Assembly: GCA_027924585.1 (NCBI GenBank)
Contig: BSBM01001664.1
Span: forward strand, 922,501-986,500
Reading direction: 5' to 3'
DNA: 64,000 bases
DNA from: Larix kaempferi
Lineage: Eukaryota; Streptophyta; Pinopsida; Pinales; Pinaceae
The stretch's first letter is position 1, and the number at the start of each line of letters is the position of its first letter. The notes under the pieces were generated by a model. It ran no database searches. It was given only the letters and a program-made list of their open reading frames with translations, and was not told the DNA's origin. Of the stretch, positions 1 through 11,245 are shown piece by piece. A program made the position numbers and the translations under genes.

Positions 1-479
1 CAGAGGTTGATTTTATGCATTGATATAGAGAGGTGGCAGTAGGCAGACAATATGGAGAAACAATGAGTTAGAAAAAACATTTGTACCAAAGTACCACAAT
101 GCTTATTAATAAAATTTAAAAAAACAAGTTTTGGCTCAGGAATTGTGGTTTATCACCACGTTTCTCTTCGACACTCGCCATCAAAATACGTATAAAAATA
201 ACACGTCTTTACATCCTCTTCCTTTTAAATCCTCATCGCATAGTAATAAATAAGGATTATTATGCATGCACATCCTCACCTTACAATGTCAATTGGGTCC
301 AGGCACATAGACAACCATAAATTATCAAATGTGTCAAAGAGTAAGCCTTTCCAATAAAAATTAAGACCCACCCTTCAAACTTAATCACCGAGTCCAATTT
401 ATGCAAATATTTTCGAAGTGGGGGGAAGGTTTGGAATTAAATGGTGTAAACGTTGGGGAATAAATGGTTTATATGTTGT
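1..479. other. No gene recognised; flank of the giant element
   Basis: AT-rich sequence with no convincing coding region. It lies outside the left terminal inverted repeat proposed at 480 and would be host or older repeat DNA. I see no clear target-site duplication against the sequence right of 19747. Confidence 0.4.
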
Positions 480-497
480 ACAAGGGCGCGTGTGTGG
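480..497 (+). repeat. Left terminal inverted repeat
   Basis: Reads ACAAGGGCGCGTGTGTGG. The reverse complement of 19730-19747 differs only at two positions (G/A and T/A). Confidence 0.55.
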
Positions 498-590
498 GTT
501 TGGGTGCGTGCGCGGGTTTGGGTACGTGCGCGTGTTTTAACATGGGTGCGTGGCCCTGTTACTAGTTTTAAAAAAACAGAGCTCTCTGTT
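498..590 (+). promoter_or_regulatory. Left subterminal GC-rich repeats and A-tract
   Basis: Several GTGCGTGCGCG-like and GGGTTTGGGT-like units are followed by GGTGCGTGGCCCTGTT, a run of A and ACAGAGCTC. The same order (GCGTGCGTGCC, CTGTT, A-run, ACAGAGCTC) is found in reverse near the right end at about 19556-19600. Subterminal repeats of this kind usually bind transposase or contain the promoter. Here they also lie just upstream of gene 1. Confidence 0.4.
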
Positions 591-2057
591 TCCTGGGAAT
601 TCTACCAAAATCACGGGTTTCACTTCTTCCACGGATTTCAAGCTCTCACAGATTGCTCATTGGCTCTCACAGGTTGATCTATTGGACACAAAATCACCCT
701 TGGAATCTATCAAACATCTTTAGTGTTCTTGGAATCTAGTGGATTCATTCAAGCTACCAGTTTCCATTGCAAGTGGAGATCATTTCTATAGAGGTATGGT
801 GAATTGTAAATGAGTCTTTTCATTCACAAGATTTGAGATGAGCCCATGCCTTTTTGTTTTTGTCATATTCCCACAACAATATCCATGCATAGACAACAAT
901 GAATTTGACAAGAAGATTTCCCAAGTTCACATCTAAAAAAACTCATATGAACACTAGACAAGATGAAGTATGCAACCTCCTCATTGTGTAATTAGTTCCC
1001 AAGTTAATTTTGTTCTTTTCGCCTCATATTATGCTAGCAAAAAAAACCACACACTCACTAAACATAACTAAAAATATCACTTCAACTCATCCACAAAACC
1101 TTAACTCTCTCATCTCTTATTCAATACCCTTGTATGGAATGAGGATATCTGTAAGTATATGCACCTTTCCTTTCTCTATGAATCCAAATATGATAATTTT
1201 TATCCATATTTACCATCCTTACAATATCCCCTCACCTCTAACAATGATTTTTTTTCCAAAAACCAAGACTTCCCCACTTCATGCTCTATTCAACATGATG
1301 ATTGTTGGTATAGTCCCAAGTTCCCCACTCTCCGACACCTCCCCACCCTAGATATTGCACATTGAAAGGTCAAATTATATTTCTCCTAATCACCCTTCCC
1401 AAGACCATGATCTTTGTTAGAAACCTTTGCATCCTCCTAAAGGTTTTGCACAAAACAAGGTATACATTTATTCTATTGTGATGCATTCTTGAATTTAACC
1501 ATGGGTATTTTAAACTCAAAACCACATTCTATCATCTCAAGGTTTATAGATCTAAGGAAATAGTTTGTTGTTGTTTCTTCAACTCCTTAATGTGTTATAT
1601 AACCTAGTAATTTACGATGGTAAAGGACATTGCCTCAAATGGAAGGATATACCATTCCACTAGGAAGACAAAGCAATCAAACTAGGTGCAAAGTCCTAGA
1701 ATTGATAACATTAAGGGAGAAAGCAAAAAATGCAATTAATTAAGGTTACCTTATTTGATGTAGAAAAACTATCAAACTATTCCCAAGGCATCTCTAGCCA
1801 TCTCTATTGTAGGGTGTTACTACCATAATTTTTATGAATTCATGGCCAGGCAAGACACTAGTTTCTCCTCTCTACACTTGACCAAACATCATCTATATTG
1901 ATTGGAATTGTAAGGGATAATGATGTTTATTCGAACACAAATAAACCAACATAGTCTGTAGTTGTATATGTTAATTTGTAAAGTGGTAAGCTATGTTGGA
2001 ATGTGTCAGGTTCATTGTATAATGGCACTAATATCTTATTTGTTGTTTCTTTTGCAG
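591..2057 (+). other. 5' leader and intron region of gene 1
   Basis: No protein-coding signal. A possible first non-coding exon ends at 793 (GAG then GTATGG), and a pyrimidine-rich acceptor ending TTTTGCAG lies at 2057. This would make 794-2056 a 5' intron. The short ORFs at 1010-1365 are low-complexity T/C/A translations and look spurious. Confidence 0.35.
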
Positions 2058-5000
2058 GGGTAGGCTTGATAGTTGTGTTAAAGAGACTTTTGGAGATGGG
2101 AAACTCACGAAACGCAAAAAAAAAAATTAGAAGGAATCTGCCCATTGAAAAGGTCAATAACTTAAGAGAAAAGGCCAGGTTGGGAATGGAAAGATTGAGA
2201 CATGGTCCTATCATTTCCCCAGATCCTGCCACTGATCCTAACACAGTTGTTGACATGACAACCTCTTGTTCAGAACCACGGGTAAAGCGGTCCAACGGAC
2301 CCAACTCAAATTCCAACATCAACACAATCTCCAACCAACAATCCATCAACGAGTCATTCTGAAGTTCCTCACGACACAAGAATTTTGGGAGATGTTGCAT
2401 GTGTAGAGATGGACATACAAGCCTTGCTTAATTTTCAATCTCCCCAAGAAGACCAAAACCTTGTCGACCACACTCCCATTATGGCCCAATCTATGAACGG
2501 AGCACCACAACAAACAAGTTTCGGTATTCATGTCTCATGTCCACCCTCCCTACCTCGACTGTCCAGTGCAAGAAGAAGAACTCCTAGACGTATTCATGTG
2601 GATGAGGGTGCTATGTCAGGGCTTGAAGGCAAGTTGCCAAAATGTACTATCGAATGGCAATGCAACAAAATTGTGAAAGAATATTTTGAATCCAAAGGTG
2701 ATGCAGGTAAATGTCAATTATTGCTATGTTTGTTAAAGTCATGTTCTTTAGCTGTTGTTAGGAGAATTTTGGGAATAAAGATGGTTAAAAGTTCAGAGGC
2801 CAACAGTCATATTGTTATAAATCTCCAATTTGTATTTAATGTGATTGGGAAGAAGTCTCGTACAAAAGATCTTTATGCGGCTCGTCATGTTTTAGCGGAA
2901 TCAGTTGTAGGCAAGTCCACAAGGCAACATCGCCTGCTATCACACACTTCTCACATACTCAAATTAAATAGAAAAACTATTAAAAAGTACTCTGTTATAA
3001 GAGAAAATCTTGACACTCTGGGTGGAAACGATTGTTGGGATTTTGTTGGTAGGTTGCCTCGTGCAGATAGGAAGCTAATTGATGTTGTTAAGGAGTTAGT
3101 ACAAAAGTTTTGGCATGATCATACTAGACCTTCATCAAACCAAAGAGACGTGCTAAAACTGAGAAAAGGTTCTACTAAACGTGAGCCCCATGTTAAACAC
3201 TTCCTTGACACCACACAGACTGAACTCTATGAGAGATTTAGGAACGAGCACACACAATTGAACCTTGGCCAAAGGTCCTTTGAGAAATGCAAACCATGGT
3301 ACGTTCGTATATGCATTAATCGGAACACTTGTTGTTGTAGATACCACGTAAAATATGAATATTATTATGACACATATAAACATATATTTTGTGATTTTCA
3401 TACTAACATTGTGCAGGGCTGCAATGAATCCATACTACCACCGAATGCATCAAGAGACTTTATCCACAACATCATGTGTCCAAGGCCTGAAGGACAAAAG
3501 TATTATCAAAAATCGTGTCTATATGGGACATGTTCTATGTGCAGTGGGTTTTCTCTTTTGAACCGTTGCATTCATGAAAGCAAGGACACAGAATTTGGCA
3601 TGATGGGTGTGGAGATGCAAAGCTTCAAGTACGTGACCTATCAATTAGACAGTGTCAGAGAATGTAAAAAGATTGCATTGGTAAAGTCACAGGTACAAAT
3701 GAATATTGCATATTTTTTATATTACACGTTCAATTTATGGCATATACATTTTTCCAAAGGCCACATTGTAATATTTCCCTTGTTTCCATGGTAACAGGTA
3801 CCGGTATGTGACTTCTTGACGGAATTCTACGAGAAAACCGAGCAGTATGTTCAACATGTGCATGTAGCACGATGGCAAGATGAGCAGTACAGAAAATGCA
3901 GGGACACATTTCCCGTTGGAACCATAGTGTCAATTGTGGATTTTGCAGAAAATTACACCCTTCAGCCACAAAATGAAATCCAGAGTCAATACTACCATTC
4001 AGACCAAGTCAGGATCATGGTACATATTATGTATAGGCATGGGCCAGAGAGCAGCAATGACAAGAGGATAATACTGAAGGAGACAAACTTTCACATAAGT
4101 GATGATAGAACCCATGATCTGCATTATGTGCAACATTGTTTTTTAATTTTCTATGATCATTTGAAGGAGAGAGATATACAGATGGATCGACATTGGATAT
4201 GGTCAGATGGTTGTGCAGGCCAGTTCAAAAATGCCCGAGTATCCCAATGGATGAGTACTTTGCATAAGACTTGCAATGTGTCGCATATCTGGAACTATTT
4301 TGAGACCGGGCACGGCAAAGGCGAGCATGATGGGGTCGGTGCATGCATCAAGACTGCACTACGAAGGGAAGAGATGAGGTTTGATAGGGAACCTCATATC
4401 CGAGATGCAGAATCCATAGTTCAATGGTGCTCTGCAACAATGTCAGAACGAGCAAGAGATCAACAAACATCATCGGTGGCAGGACGTGTGGCGAGAAATT
4501 TATGGCTAGTGGTTGACATAGATCGATCGTGTTCCTATAGTTACGGCACAGTACAAGGAACACGTGGATTTCATTCAGTTCAAAGCTCAAACAACCACTT
4601 ATTTGAAATATGGACGTGAAAGCTTGCATGCTTTTACAACCCTTGCAGCAGGGGCGAATGGGATGAATGCGAATGCATGGACTGGGTTGAAGAATGGGAT
4701 CGTGGGTCACTTGCAGTAGACCAACGTGTAGTTGTTGAAACAACCCAATTAGAGGAGGGCCAATCAGTGATTTCTACAGACTACGACCATATCTTAGATC
4801 TTGTACAACCAGGACACATATACGCAGTTGTTGCACCAAAAGACAATCAATGGGGCGTGGATTATTGGTTGGCACGGTGCATCCAAGGTAAGCAAACCAT
4901 CTACGGATCATTAATCGACGATGAAGGAATTGAATTTCCTACTGGCTCAATGGTGGTTAAGGGGGAATATCTTACACTAGATGGGAAGTCAAGAAAGACT

Positions 5001-5201
5001 AGCAGGCATGTATTCATGGATTACAGACCAGGTTCAGTGGTGTATCACTTCACAAACTTGATCGTTGGCACAAACATCCATCTTCAGACAATGTCAAGCA
5101 AGAGCTCAACCAAGGTACGCCACTACCTACCTCATTCAAAGCACAAGAGATTGATGGAGACAATTAGCAATAGAGAGGATCTAGATGGATTTATTGAATG
5201 A
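2058..5201 (+). pseudogene. Gene 1: transposase-like protein, broken
   Basis: Three open stretches belong to one gene. The exon opened by the acceptor at 2057 has a basic start at ATG 2096 (MGNSRNAKKKIRRNLP). A frameshift between about 2283 and 2343 moves into the frame that runs to 3692. A phase-0, 105-bp GT-AG intron (3693-3797) contains a stop and joins to 3798-5201. One in-frame TGA at 4617-4619 (CGA to TGA would explain it) separates the last part. A 69-nt stretch at 3348-3416 could be a second small intron. Conserved-looking blocks are a Cys-rich RNTCCCRYH, then VDFAENY (Asp at 3939), SDGCAGQFKN (Asp at 4206) and HGKGEHDGVGACIK (Asp at 4329). From memory, similar DFAENY / SDG..QYKN / HGK..DG blocks occur in many eukaryotic transposon proteins, so I read them as a DDE/D RNase H-like catalytic core. 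The superfamily is not established. Sola is one candidate. Confidence 0.6.
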
Positions 5202-5715
5202 GGCAAGTCAACTTTACATAAGAGAAATAATTGCATCAAAGAATGTTATGTTCTACATCGAGGTATGTGTAGTTTTATGTTATTTCGTTGGTACATGCAT
5301 TTTTTGTTGATACATACATACATACATGTCTTTGCCTATGTTTTTTATTTTTCCTATATGTATTAAACTGTTCCATGCTTCTCTTTTATGTTGAATAAAA
5401 TGGTGATGTGATTTGGATCAAATTTGAGTAAATTGAGTTAGTATTTTCTTAAATATATCTATTTATGTTTGTAGCATTTGAAGATAGTGGTTTTGATAGG
5501 TTCTCAAGATTAGAATTACGTATGTGTTAGGAAAAAAATTTGAAGTACATAACCTATTACAATGGTCTTGAAAATTTAACTTGGTAGATGAAACCTTCTA
5601 GGAATCCATGTATGGATAGAAGGGTCTTCCACTTGGGGTAGGGAGTTATCATAATGTTTCAAGGGTGGTATTTTTGAGATCTATACTTGAGAGGGACTTG
5701 TCATCATAATAGATA
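5202..5715 (+). other. 3' side of gene 1, no gene
   Basis: AT-rich and probably the 3' untranslated region or trailer of gene 1. A GAG/GTATGTGT sequence near 5260 could be a donor of a 3' intron. A short direct repeat (AGAGGGACTTGTCATCAT) occurs twice just before the microsatellite begins, near 5691 and 5724. Confidence 0.3.
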
Positions 5716-6018
5716 ACCACTTAGAGGGACTTGTCATCATCATCACCAACATCATCTCTAGGATCCTCATCAAAATCTCCATCATCATCATCTTCTTCAT
5801 CACCACCATCGTCAACATCTTCATCATCGCCACCATCGTCAACGTCTTCATCATCGCCACCATCTTCATCATCATCATTAACTCTAACTCTAACCCTAAT
5901 TCAATTTCCTTCTATAACTCTAGCCCCAACCCTCATCCAAACCCTAGCACTAATCCATCTTTTTTATCATCGCCATCACCATCACCATCACCGTCACCAT
6001 CACCATCACCATCACCAT
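5716..6018 (+). repeat. CAT-rich and CTAACCC-like minisatellite (left arm)
   Basis: TCATCATCA and CATCACCAT tracts surround a segment with CTAACTCTAACCCTAATT and CTAGCCCCAACC. It is the counterpart, in reverse, of the longer tract at 11246-12545. Open frames across it are repeat translations rich in Ser, Pro and His, not genes. Confidence 0.85.
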
Positions 6019-7098
6019 TGCAGAGTTGGCCCTCGTGTGCAAAAATTGCACACTCCCTCACTGAGCAAAACCCTAGTTTCCAAGATGGACGTACAAGATG
6101 GCACCGGGGCCATGGGACCGGAGGAGAGGGGTGCCACTGGCACTATCCCGGCATCCTAAATCCAACGGAGTCGACGGTTCATCGATCGGAGCCACGGTCG
6201 TCATTCTATGGCTCGTTCTGTCTCACATCCAAAAGGCCTTCAGGGACACTTGCTAGATACCTGTCGGGGGCATAGAAGTCCAACCGTGTAGCAAAATTGG
6301 GCTTCGAGGAGTCCTGCAGGTGTGTCTAGGAAGGTTCCGTCTAGGAACCCTGGCTGTAAGTTCCCAGCGGCAATATTGCAGAGTTGACCCCTGTGTGCAA
6401 AAATTGCACACTCCCTCACTCAGCAAAACGCTAGTTTCCAAGATGGACGTTCAAGATGGCACCGGGGCCATGGGACTAGAGGAGAGGGGTGCCCCTGGCA
6501 CTATCCCAACATCTTGAATCCAACGGAGTCAACAGTTCGTCGATCAGAGCCACGGTCGTCATTCTATGGCTCGTTCCATCTCACATCCAAAAGGCCTTCA
6601 AGGACACCTGTCAGATACCTGCCGGGGGCATAGAAGTCCAACCATGCAGCAAAAACGGGCTCAGGGGAGTCCTGCAGGTGTGTCTAGGCAGGTTCCAGTT
6701 GGGATCGCTGGCCGTAAGTGCCCGGCGGACGATTTTGTAGAGTTGACCCCCGTGTGCAAAAATTGCACACTCCCTCACTGAGCAAAACCCTAGTTTCCAA
6801 TATGGGCGTTCAAGATAGCATCGGGGAAATGGGACCTGAGGAGAGGGGCGTTCCTGGCACTATCCCGGTGTCTTGAATCCAACGGAATCGACGGTTCATC
6901 GATCAGAGCCACGGTCGTCATTCTATGGCTCGTTTCGTCTCGCATCCAAAAGGCCTTCAGGGACACCTACTGGATACCTTCCGGGGGCATAGAAGTCCAA
7001 CCGTGCAACAAAACTAGGTTTCGGGGAGTCGTGTAGGTGTGTCTAAGCAGTTTCCAGTTGGGAACACTAGCCATAAGTACACGCTGGATGATTTTCCA
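6019..7098 (+). repeat. 359-bp satellite 'B', three tandem copies, forward
   Basis: CAGAGTTGGC/CAGAGTTGAC starts recur at 6021, 6379, 6738 and (as CAAAGTTGAC) 7097, giving periods of 358, 359 and 359. Each copy contains GTGCAAAAATTGCAC, then CTCACTGAGCAAAACCCTAG, a GGAGCCACGGTCGTCATTC segment and GGGGGCATAGAAGTCCAACC. A period near 360 bp, about two nucleosomes, is common for plant satellites. Open frames in it recur in every copy and are not genes. Confidence 0.9.
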
Positions 7099-8217
7099 AA
7101 GTTGACCCCAATGTTAGGGTCATCCAAATTTGCTCAAGGGGGGCATTTCATGTCCGGTGGCCACCGTGGACAAGTCCACTGTGGCCATGTGGACCTATGG
7201 GGGCTGACGGAATCCAAGTCCGCTCGCCAGTTTGGGTTCCGTAGCCCCGGGGCAAATCCTCCAGGTGTCCCTAAACGGCCCCGGGGTGCCGGACTAGAAT
7301 ACCCGTGGCACCCGGACCGTGGCTCGGTTCGCGAATCTGTCAACTCCGGTGGGTCCGAGACGGCGGGTTTCAGCTAGGGGACCCCCCACAGCATCCCCCA
7401 AAGACCCGGAAGCAGTGCCAACGAGCCATCTCCGGATCTAGGGTTTTTCTCATTGATGGCCATTCCAGATTCGCTCAAGGGTGCTATTTCTCGTCTGGAT
7501 GCCCCCGGGCGTGAGTGGCCACCGTGGACAGGTCCAAAATGGCCACGTGGACCAATGGGGACCGACAGAATCCAAGTCCGCTCGTTGGTTTGGGTTCCAT
7601 GGCCCTGGGGCAAATCCTCCAAGTGTCCCTGAACGGCCCTAGGGTGCCCGACTAGAATGCCCGTGGCACCTGGACCGTGGCTCGGTTCGCGAATCCGTCG
7701 ACTCTGGCGGGTCCAGGACGACAAGCTTCAGCTAGGGGACCCCCCACAGCATCCCCCAAAGACCCGGAAGAAGTGCCAATGAGCCATCTCCTAATCTAGG
7801 GTTTTTCTCAGTGATGGCCATTCCATATTTGATCAAGGGGGCGATTTCTCGTCCAAAGGCCCCCGGGCGTGCGTGGCCACTGTGGATAGGTCCACAATGG
7901 CCACGTGGACCTATGGGGGCCAACAGAATCCAAGTTCGCTCGCCGGTTTGGGTTCTGTGGCCTTGAGGCAAATCCTCTAGGTGTCCCTGAACGGCCCCGA
8001 GGTGCCCGACTAGAATGCCTGTAGCACCCAAACTGTGGCTCGGTTCGTGAATCCGTTGACTCCGGCGGGTCCGGGACGGCGGGTTTCAGCTAGGGGACAC
8101 CCCACAGCGTGCTCCGAAGACCCGGAAGCGGTGCTAATGGGCCATCCCCGGAGCTAGGGTTTTGCTCAGTGAAGGCCATTCCAAATTCGCTTAAGGGGGC
8201 CATTTCTCGTCCGGAGG
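7099..8217 (-). repeat. 358-bp satellite 'C', about three copies, reverse
   Basis: CTAGGGTTTT occurs at 7438, 7796 and 8154, exactly 358 bp apart. The monomer is GC-rich, with CCCCGGGGC-like blocks and GGCCACGTGGACC. Read on the minus strand it shares several short blocks with 'B' (ACTGAGCAAAACCCTAG, GAGCCACGGT, GGCC.TTCAGGGACACCTG). B and C therefore look like diverged forms of one ancestral monomer placed head to head. Confidence 0.85.
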
Positions 8218-8697
8218 CAGAAGAAGATCAATTTTCGACAAAACAATGTAGTTAGCAGAAGAAGATCAATTTTCGACAAAACAATGTAGTTATTACATGT
8301 GGAGGCAGCAGTTTCCCATCGAAAACGAGTGTAGGGTTGAGCAGAGGAAAGATGTTGGGAAATGGGCTATTACATTAGCTTGTCCGATGGGAAAGCAGTT
8401 TACAAAAGGAAATATGGTGGCTATAGGTATATATGTTTTTTTTTTCTGACGAAAATAGGATTTCCCTCGGAAGAAAAGCGTATATACCTACATCCGTCAA
8501 AGCATAGCTACCTACAGCCTCCCATCAGAAAAGCCAATGTAATAGCCCATTTCCCAACATCTTTCCTCTGCTCAACCCTACACTCGTTTTCCACGGGAAA
8601 CCGCTGCCTCCACATGTAATAACTACATTGTTTTGTCAAAAATTGATCTTCTTCTGCTAACTACATTGTTTTGTCGAAAATTGATCTTCTTCTGCCT
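8218..8697. repeat. Central hairpin of the palindrome
   Basis: The motif GCAGAAGAAGATCAATTTTC is repeated in tandem at 8218 and 8255. Two copies of its reverse complement lie at about 8617-8697. Inside these, 8294-8375 pairs with 8537-8620 almost base for base. The innermost 160 bp pairs poorly and includes a run of T near 8440. The stem continues outward without a break into the C satellite, so this is the turn of the inverted duplication. It may have begun as a small fold-back insertion in the satellite. Confidence 0.8.
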
Positions 8698-10130
8698 CCG
8701 GACGAGAAATGGCCCCCTTGAGCGAATATGGAATGGCCTTTGGGTGCTATGGGAATTTTAGTCGGGCACCTGGGGTCGTCCAAGGACACTTTGGGCATTT
8801 GCTCCGCAGTCCCGGACCCTCCGGAGTCGACGGATTCGTGAACAGAGCCACGGTCTGGGTGCCACGGGCATTCTAGTCGGGCACCCCAAGGCCATTCAGG
8901 GACACCTGGAGGATTTGCCCCGGGGCCACGGAACCCAAACCGACGAGCGGACTTGGATTCCGTCGGCCCCCACAGGTCCACGTGGCCATTGTGGACCTAT
9001 CCACGGTGGCCATGCATGCCCGGGGACATCCGGACGAGAAATGGCCCCCTTGAGCGAATCTGGAATGGCCATCACTGAGCAAAACCCTAGCTCCGGAGAT
9101 GGCTCATTGGCACCGCTTCCGGGTCTTCGAGGGACGCTATGGGGGGTCCCCTAGCTGAAACCCACCGTTCCGGACCCGCTAGAGTCAACGAATTCATGAA
9201 TCGAGCCACGGTTCGGGTGCCACGAGCATTCTAGTCGGGCACCCCGAGGCCGTTCAAGGACACCTGGAGGATTTGCCCTGGAGCCACGGAACCCAACCCG
9301 GCGAGAGGACTCGGATTTCGTTGCCTCCCACAGGTCCACGTGGCCATGGTGGACCTGTCCACAATGGCCACACACGCCCAGGGGTATCCGGACGAGAAAT
9401 GGCCCCCTTGAGCAAATTTGGAATGGCCATCACTGAGCAAAACCCTAGATCCAGAGATGGCTCGTTGGCACCGCTACCGGGTCTTTGAGGGATGCTGTGG
9501 GGGGTCCCCTAGCTGAAACCCGCCGTCCCAGACCCTCCGGAGTCAACGGATTCACAAACCAAGCCACGGTCCGGGTGCCACGGGCATTCTTGTCGGGCAC
9601 CCTGGGGCCGTTTAGGGACACCTGGAGGATTTTCCCCGCGGCCACGGAACCCAAACCAGCGAGCGGACTTGGATTCCATCAGCCCCCACAGGTCCACGTG
9701 GCCATTGTGGACTTGTCCACGGTGGCCACTGACACCCGGGGGCATCCAGACGAGAAATGGCCCCCTTGAGCGAATTTGGAATGGCCATCACTGAGCAAAA
9801 CCCTAGCTCCGAAGATGGCTCATTGGCACCGCTTCCGGGTCTTCAGGGGACGTTGTGGGGGGTCCCCTAGCTGAAACCCACCAGAGTCGACGGATTCACG
9901 AACCGAGCCACGGTCCGGGTGCCACGAGCATTCTAGTCGGGCACCCCCAGGGCCGTTCAGGGAGACCTGGAGGATTTTCCCCGGGGCCACGGAACCCAAA
10001 CCGGTGAGTGGACTTGGATTTCGTCGGTCCCCACAGGTCCACGTGGACATAGTGCACCTATCCACGGTGGCCACGCACGCCCAGGGGCCTTCGGACAAGA
10101 AATGGCCCCCTTGAGCAAATTTGGATGGCC
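8698..10130 (+). repeat. 358-bp satellite 'C', about four copies, forward
   Basis: AAAACCCTAG occurs at 9081, 9439 and 9797, 358 bp apart. The first copy next to the hairpin carries internal deletions. It is the right-arm counterpart of 7099-8217. One extra monomer here shows unequal exchange after the inverted duplication. Confidence 0.85.
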
Positions 10131-11245
10131 CTCACATTGGGGTCAACTTTGGAAAATCATCCAGCGGGTACTTATGGCTAGCGTTCCCAACCGGAACCTA
10201 CCTAGACACACCTACACGACTCCCCGGAACCCAGTTTTGCTGCACGGTTGGACTTCTATGCCCCCGGCAGGTATCCAGCATGTGTCCCTGAAGGCCTTTT
10301 GGATGCGAGATGGAACGAGCCATAGAATGAAGACCGTGGCTCCGATCGATGAATCGTCGACTCTGTTGGATTCAGCACGCCGGGATAGTGCTAGGGGTGC
10401 CCCTCCCCTCTAGCCCGGTGGCCCTGCCCTCATCTTGAACGTCCATCTTGGAAACTAGGGTTTTGCTCAGTGAGGGAGTGTGCAATTTTTGCACACGGGG
10501 GTCAACTCTGGAAAATATTCCACCGAGCACTTATGGCTAGCATTCCTGGTTGGAACCTGCCTAAACACACCTGCAAGACTACCTGGAACCCGATTTTGTT
10601 GCACGGTTGGAGTTCTATGCCCCCGGCAGGTATCCAACAGGTGTCCCTGAAGGCCTTCTAGCAGTGAGACGGGACGAGCCATAGAATGAAGATCGTGGCT
10701 CGGATCGACGAACCGTCAACTCCGTTGGATTTAGCATGCCAAGATAGTGCTAGGGGTGCCCCTCCCCTTCGGCCCGGTGGCCCCGCCCTCATCTTGTACG
10801 TCCATCTTGGAAACTAGGGTTTTGCTTAGCGAGAGAGTGTGCAATTTTTGCACACAGGGGTCAACTTTGGAAAATCATCCAGCGAGTACTTATGGCTAGC
10901 GTTCCCAACTAGAACCTGCCTAGACACACCTATAAGACTCCCCGGAACCCATTTTTGCTACACGGTTGGACTTCTATGCCCCTGGCAGGTATCCAGCAGG
11001 TGTCCTTGAAGGCCTTTTGGATGCAAGACGGAACGAGCCATAGAATGACGACCGTGGCTCCGATCGACGAACCGTCGACTCCGTTGGATTAAGCACCCCG
11101 GGATAGTGCTAGCGGAACCCCTCTCCTTTGGTCCCATGTCCCTGGTGCCATATTATACATCCATCTTGGAAACTATGGTTTTGCTCAGTGAGGGAGTGTG
11201 CAATTTTTGCACACGGGGGTCAACTCTGCAAAATCGTCCGCCGAG
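10131..11245 (-). repeat. 359-bp satellite 'B', three copies, reverse
   Basis: GTGCAATTTTTGCAC recurs with its core at 10485, 10844 and 11203, exactly 359 bp apart. It is the right-arm counterpart of 6019-7098. Confidence 0.9.

Noticed and set aside
453-677. 74-codon ORF rich in Val, Trp and Arg
   Set aside because: Translation of the GCGTGC subterminal repeats of the giant element.
5681-6159. ORFs rich in Ser/Pro/His or Met on both strands
   Set aside because: Triplet microsatellite translations. The frames end with the repeat.
6018-11100. Many 60-110-codon ORFs on both strands
   Set aside because: They recur at 358/359-bp intervals in the satellite and in both orientations of the palindrome. 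No codon structure.
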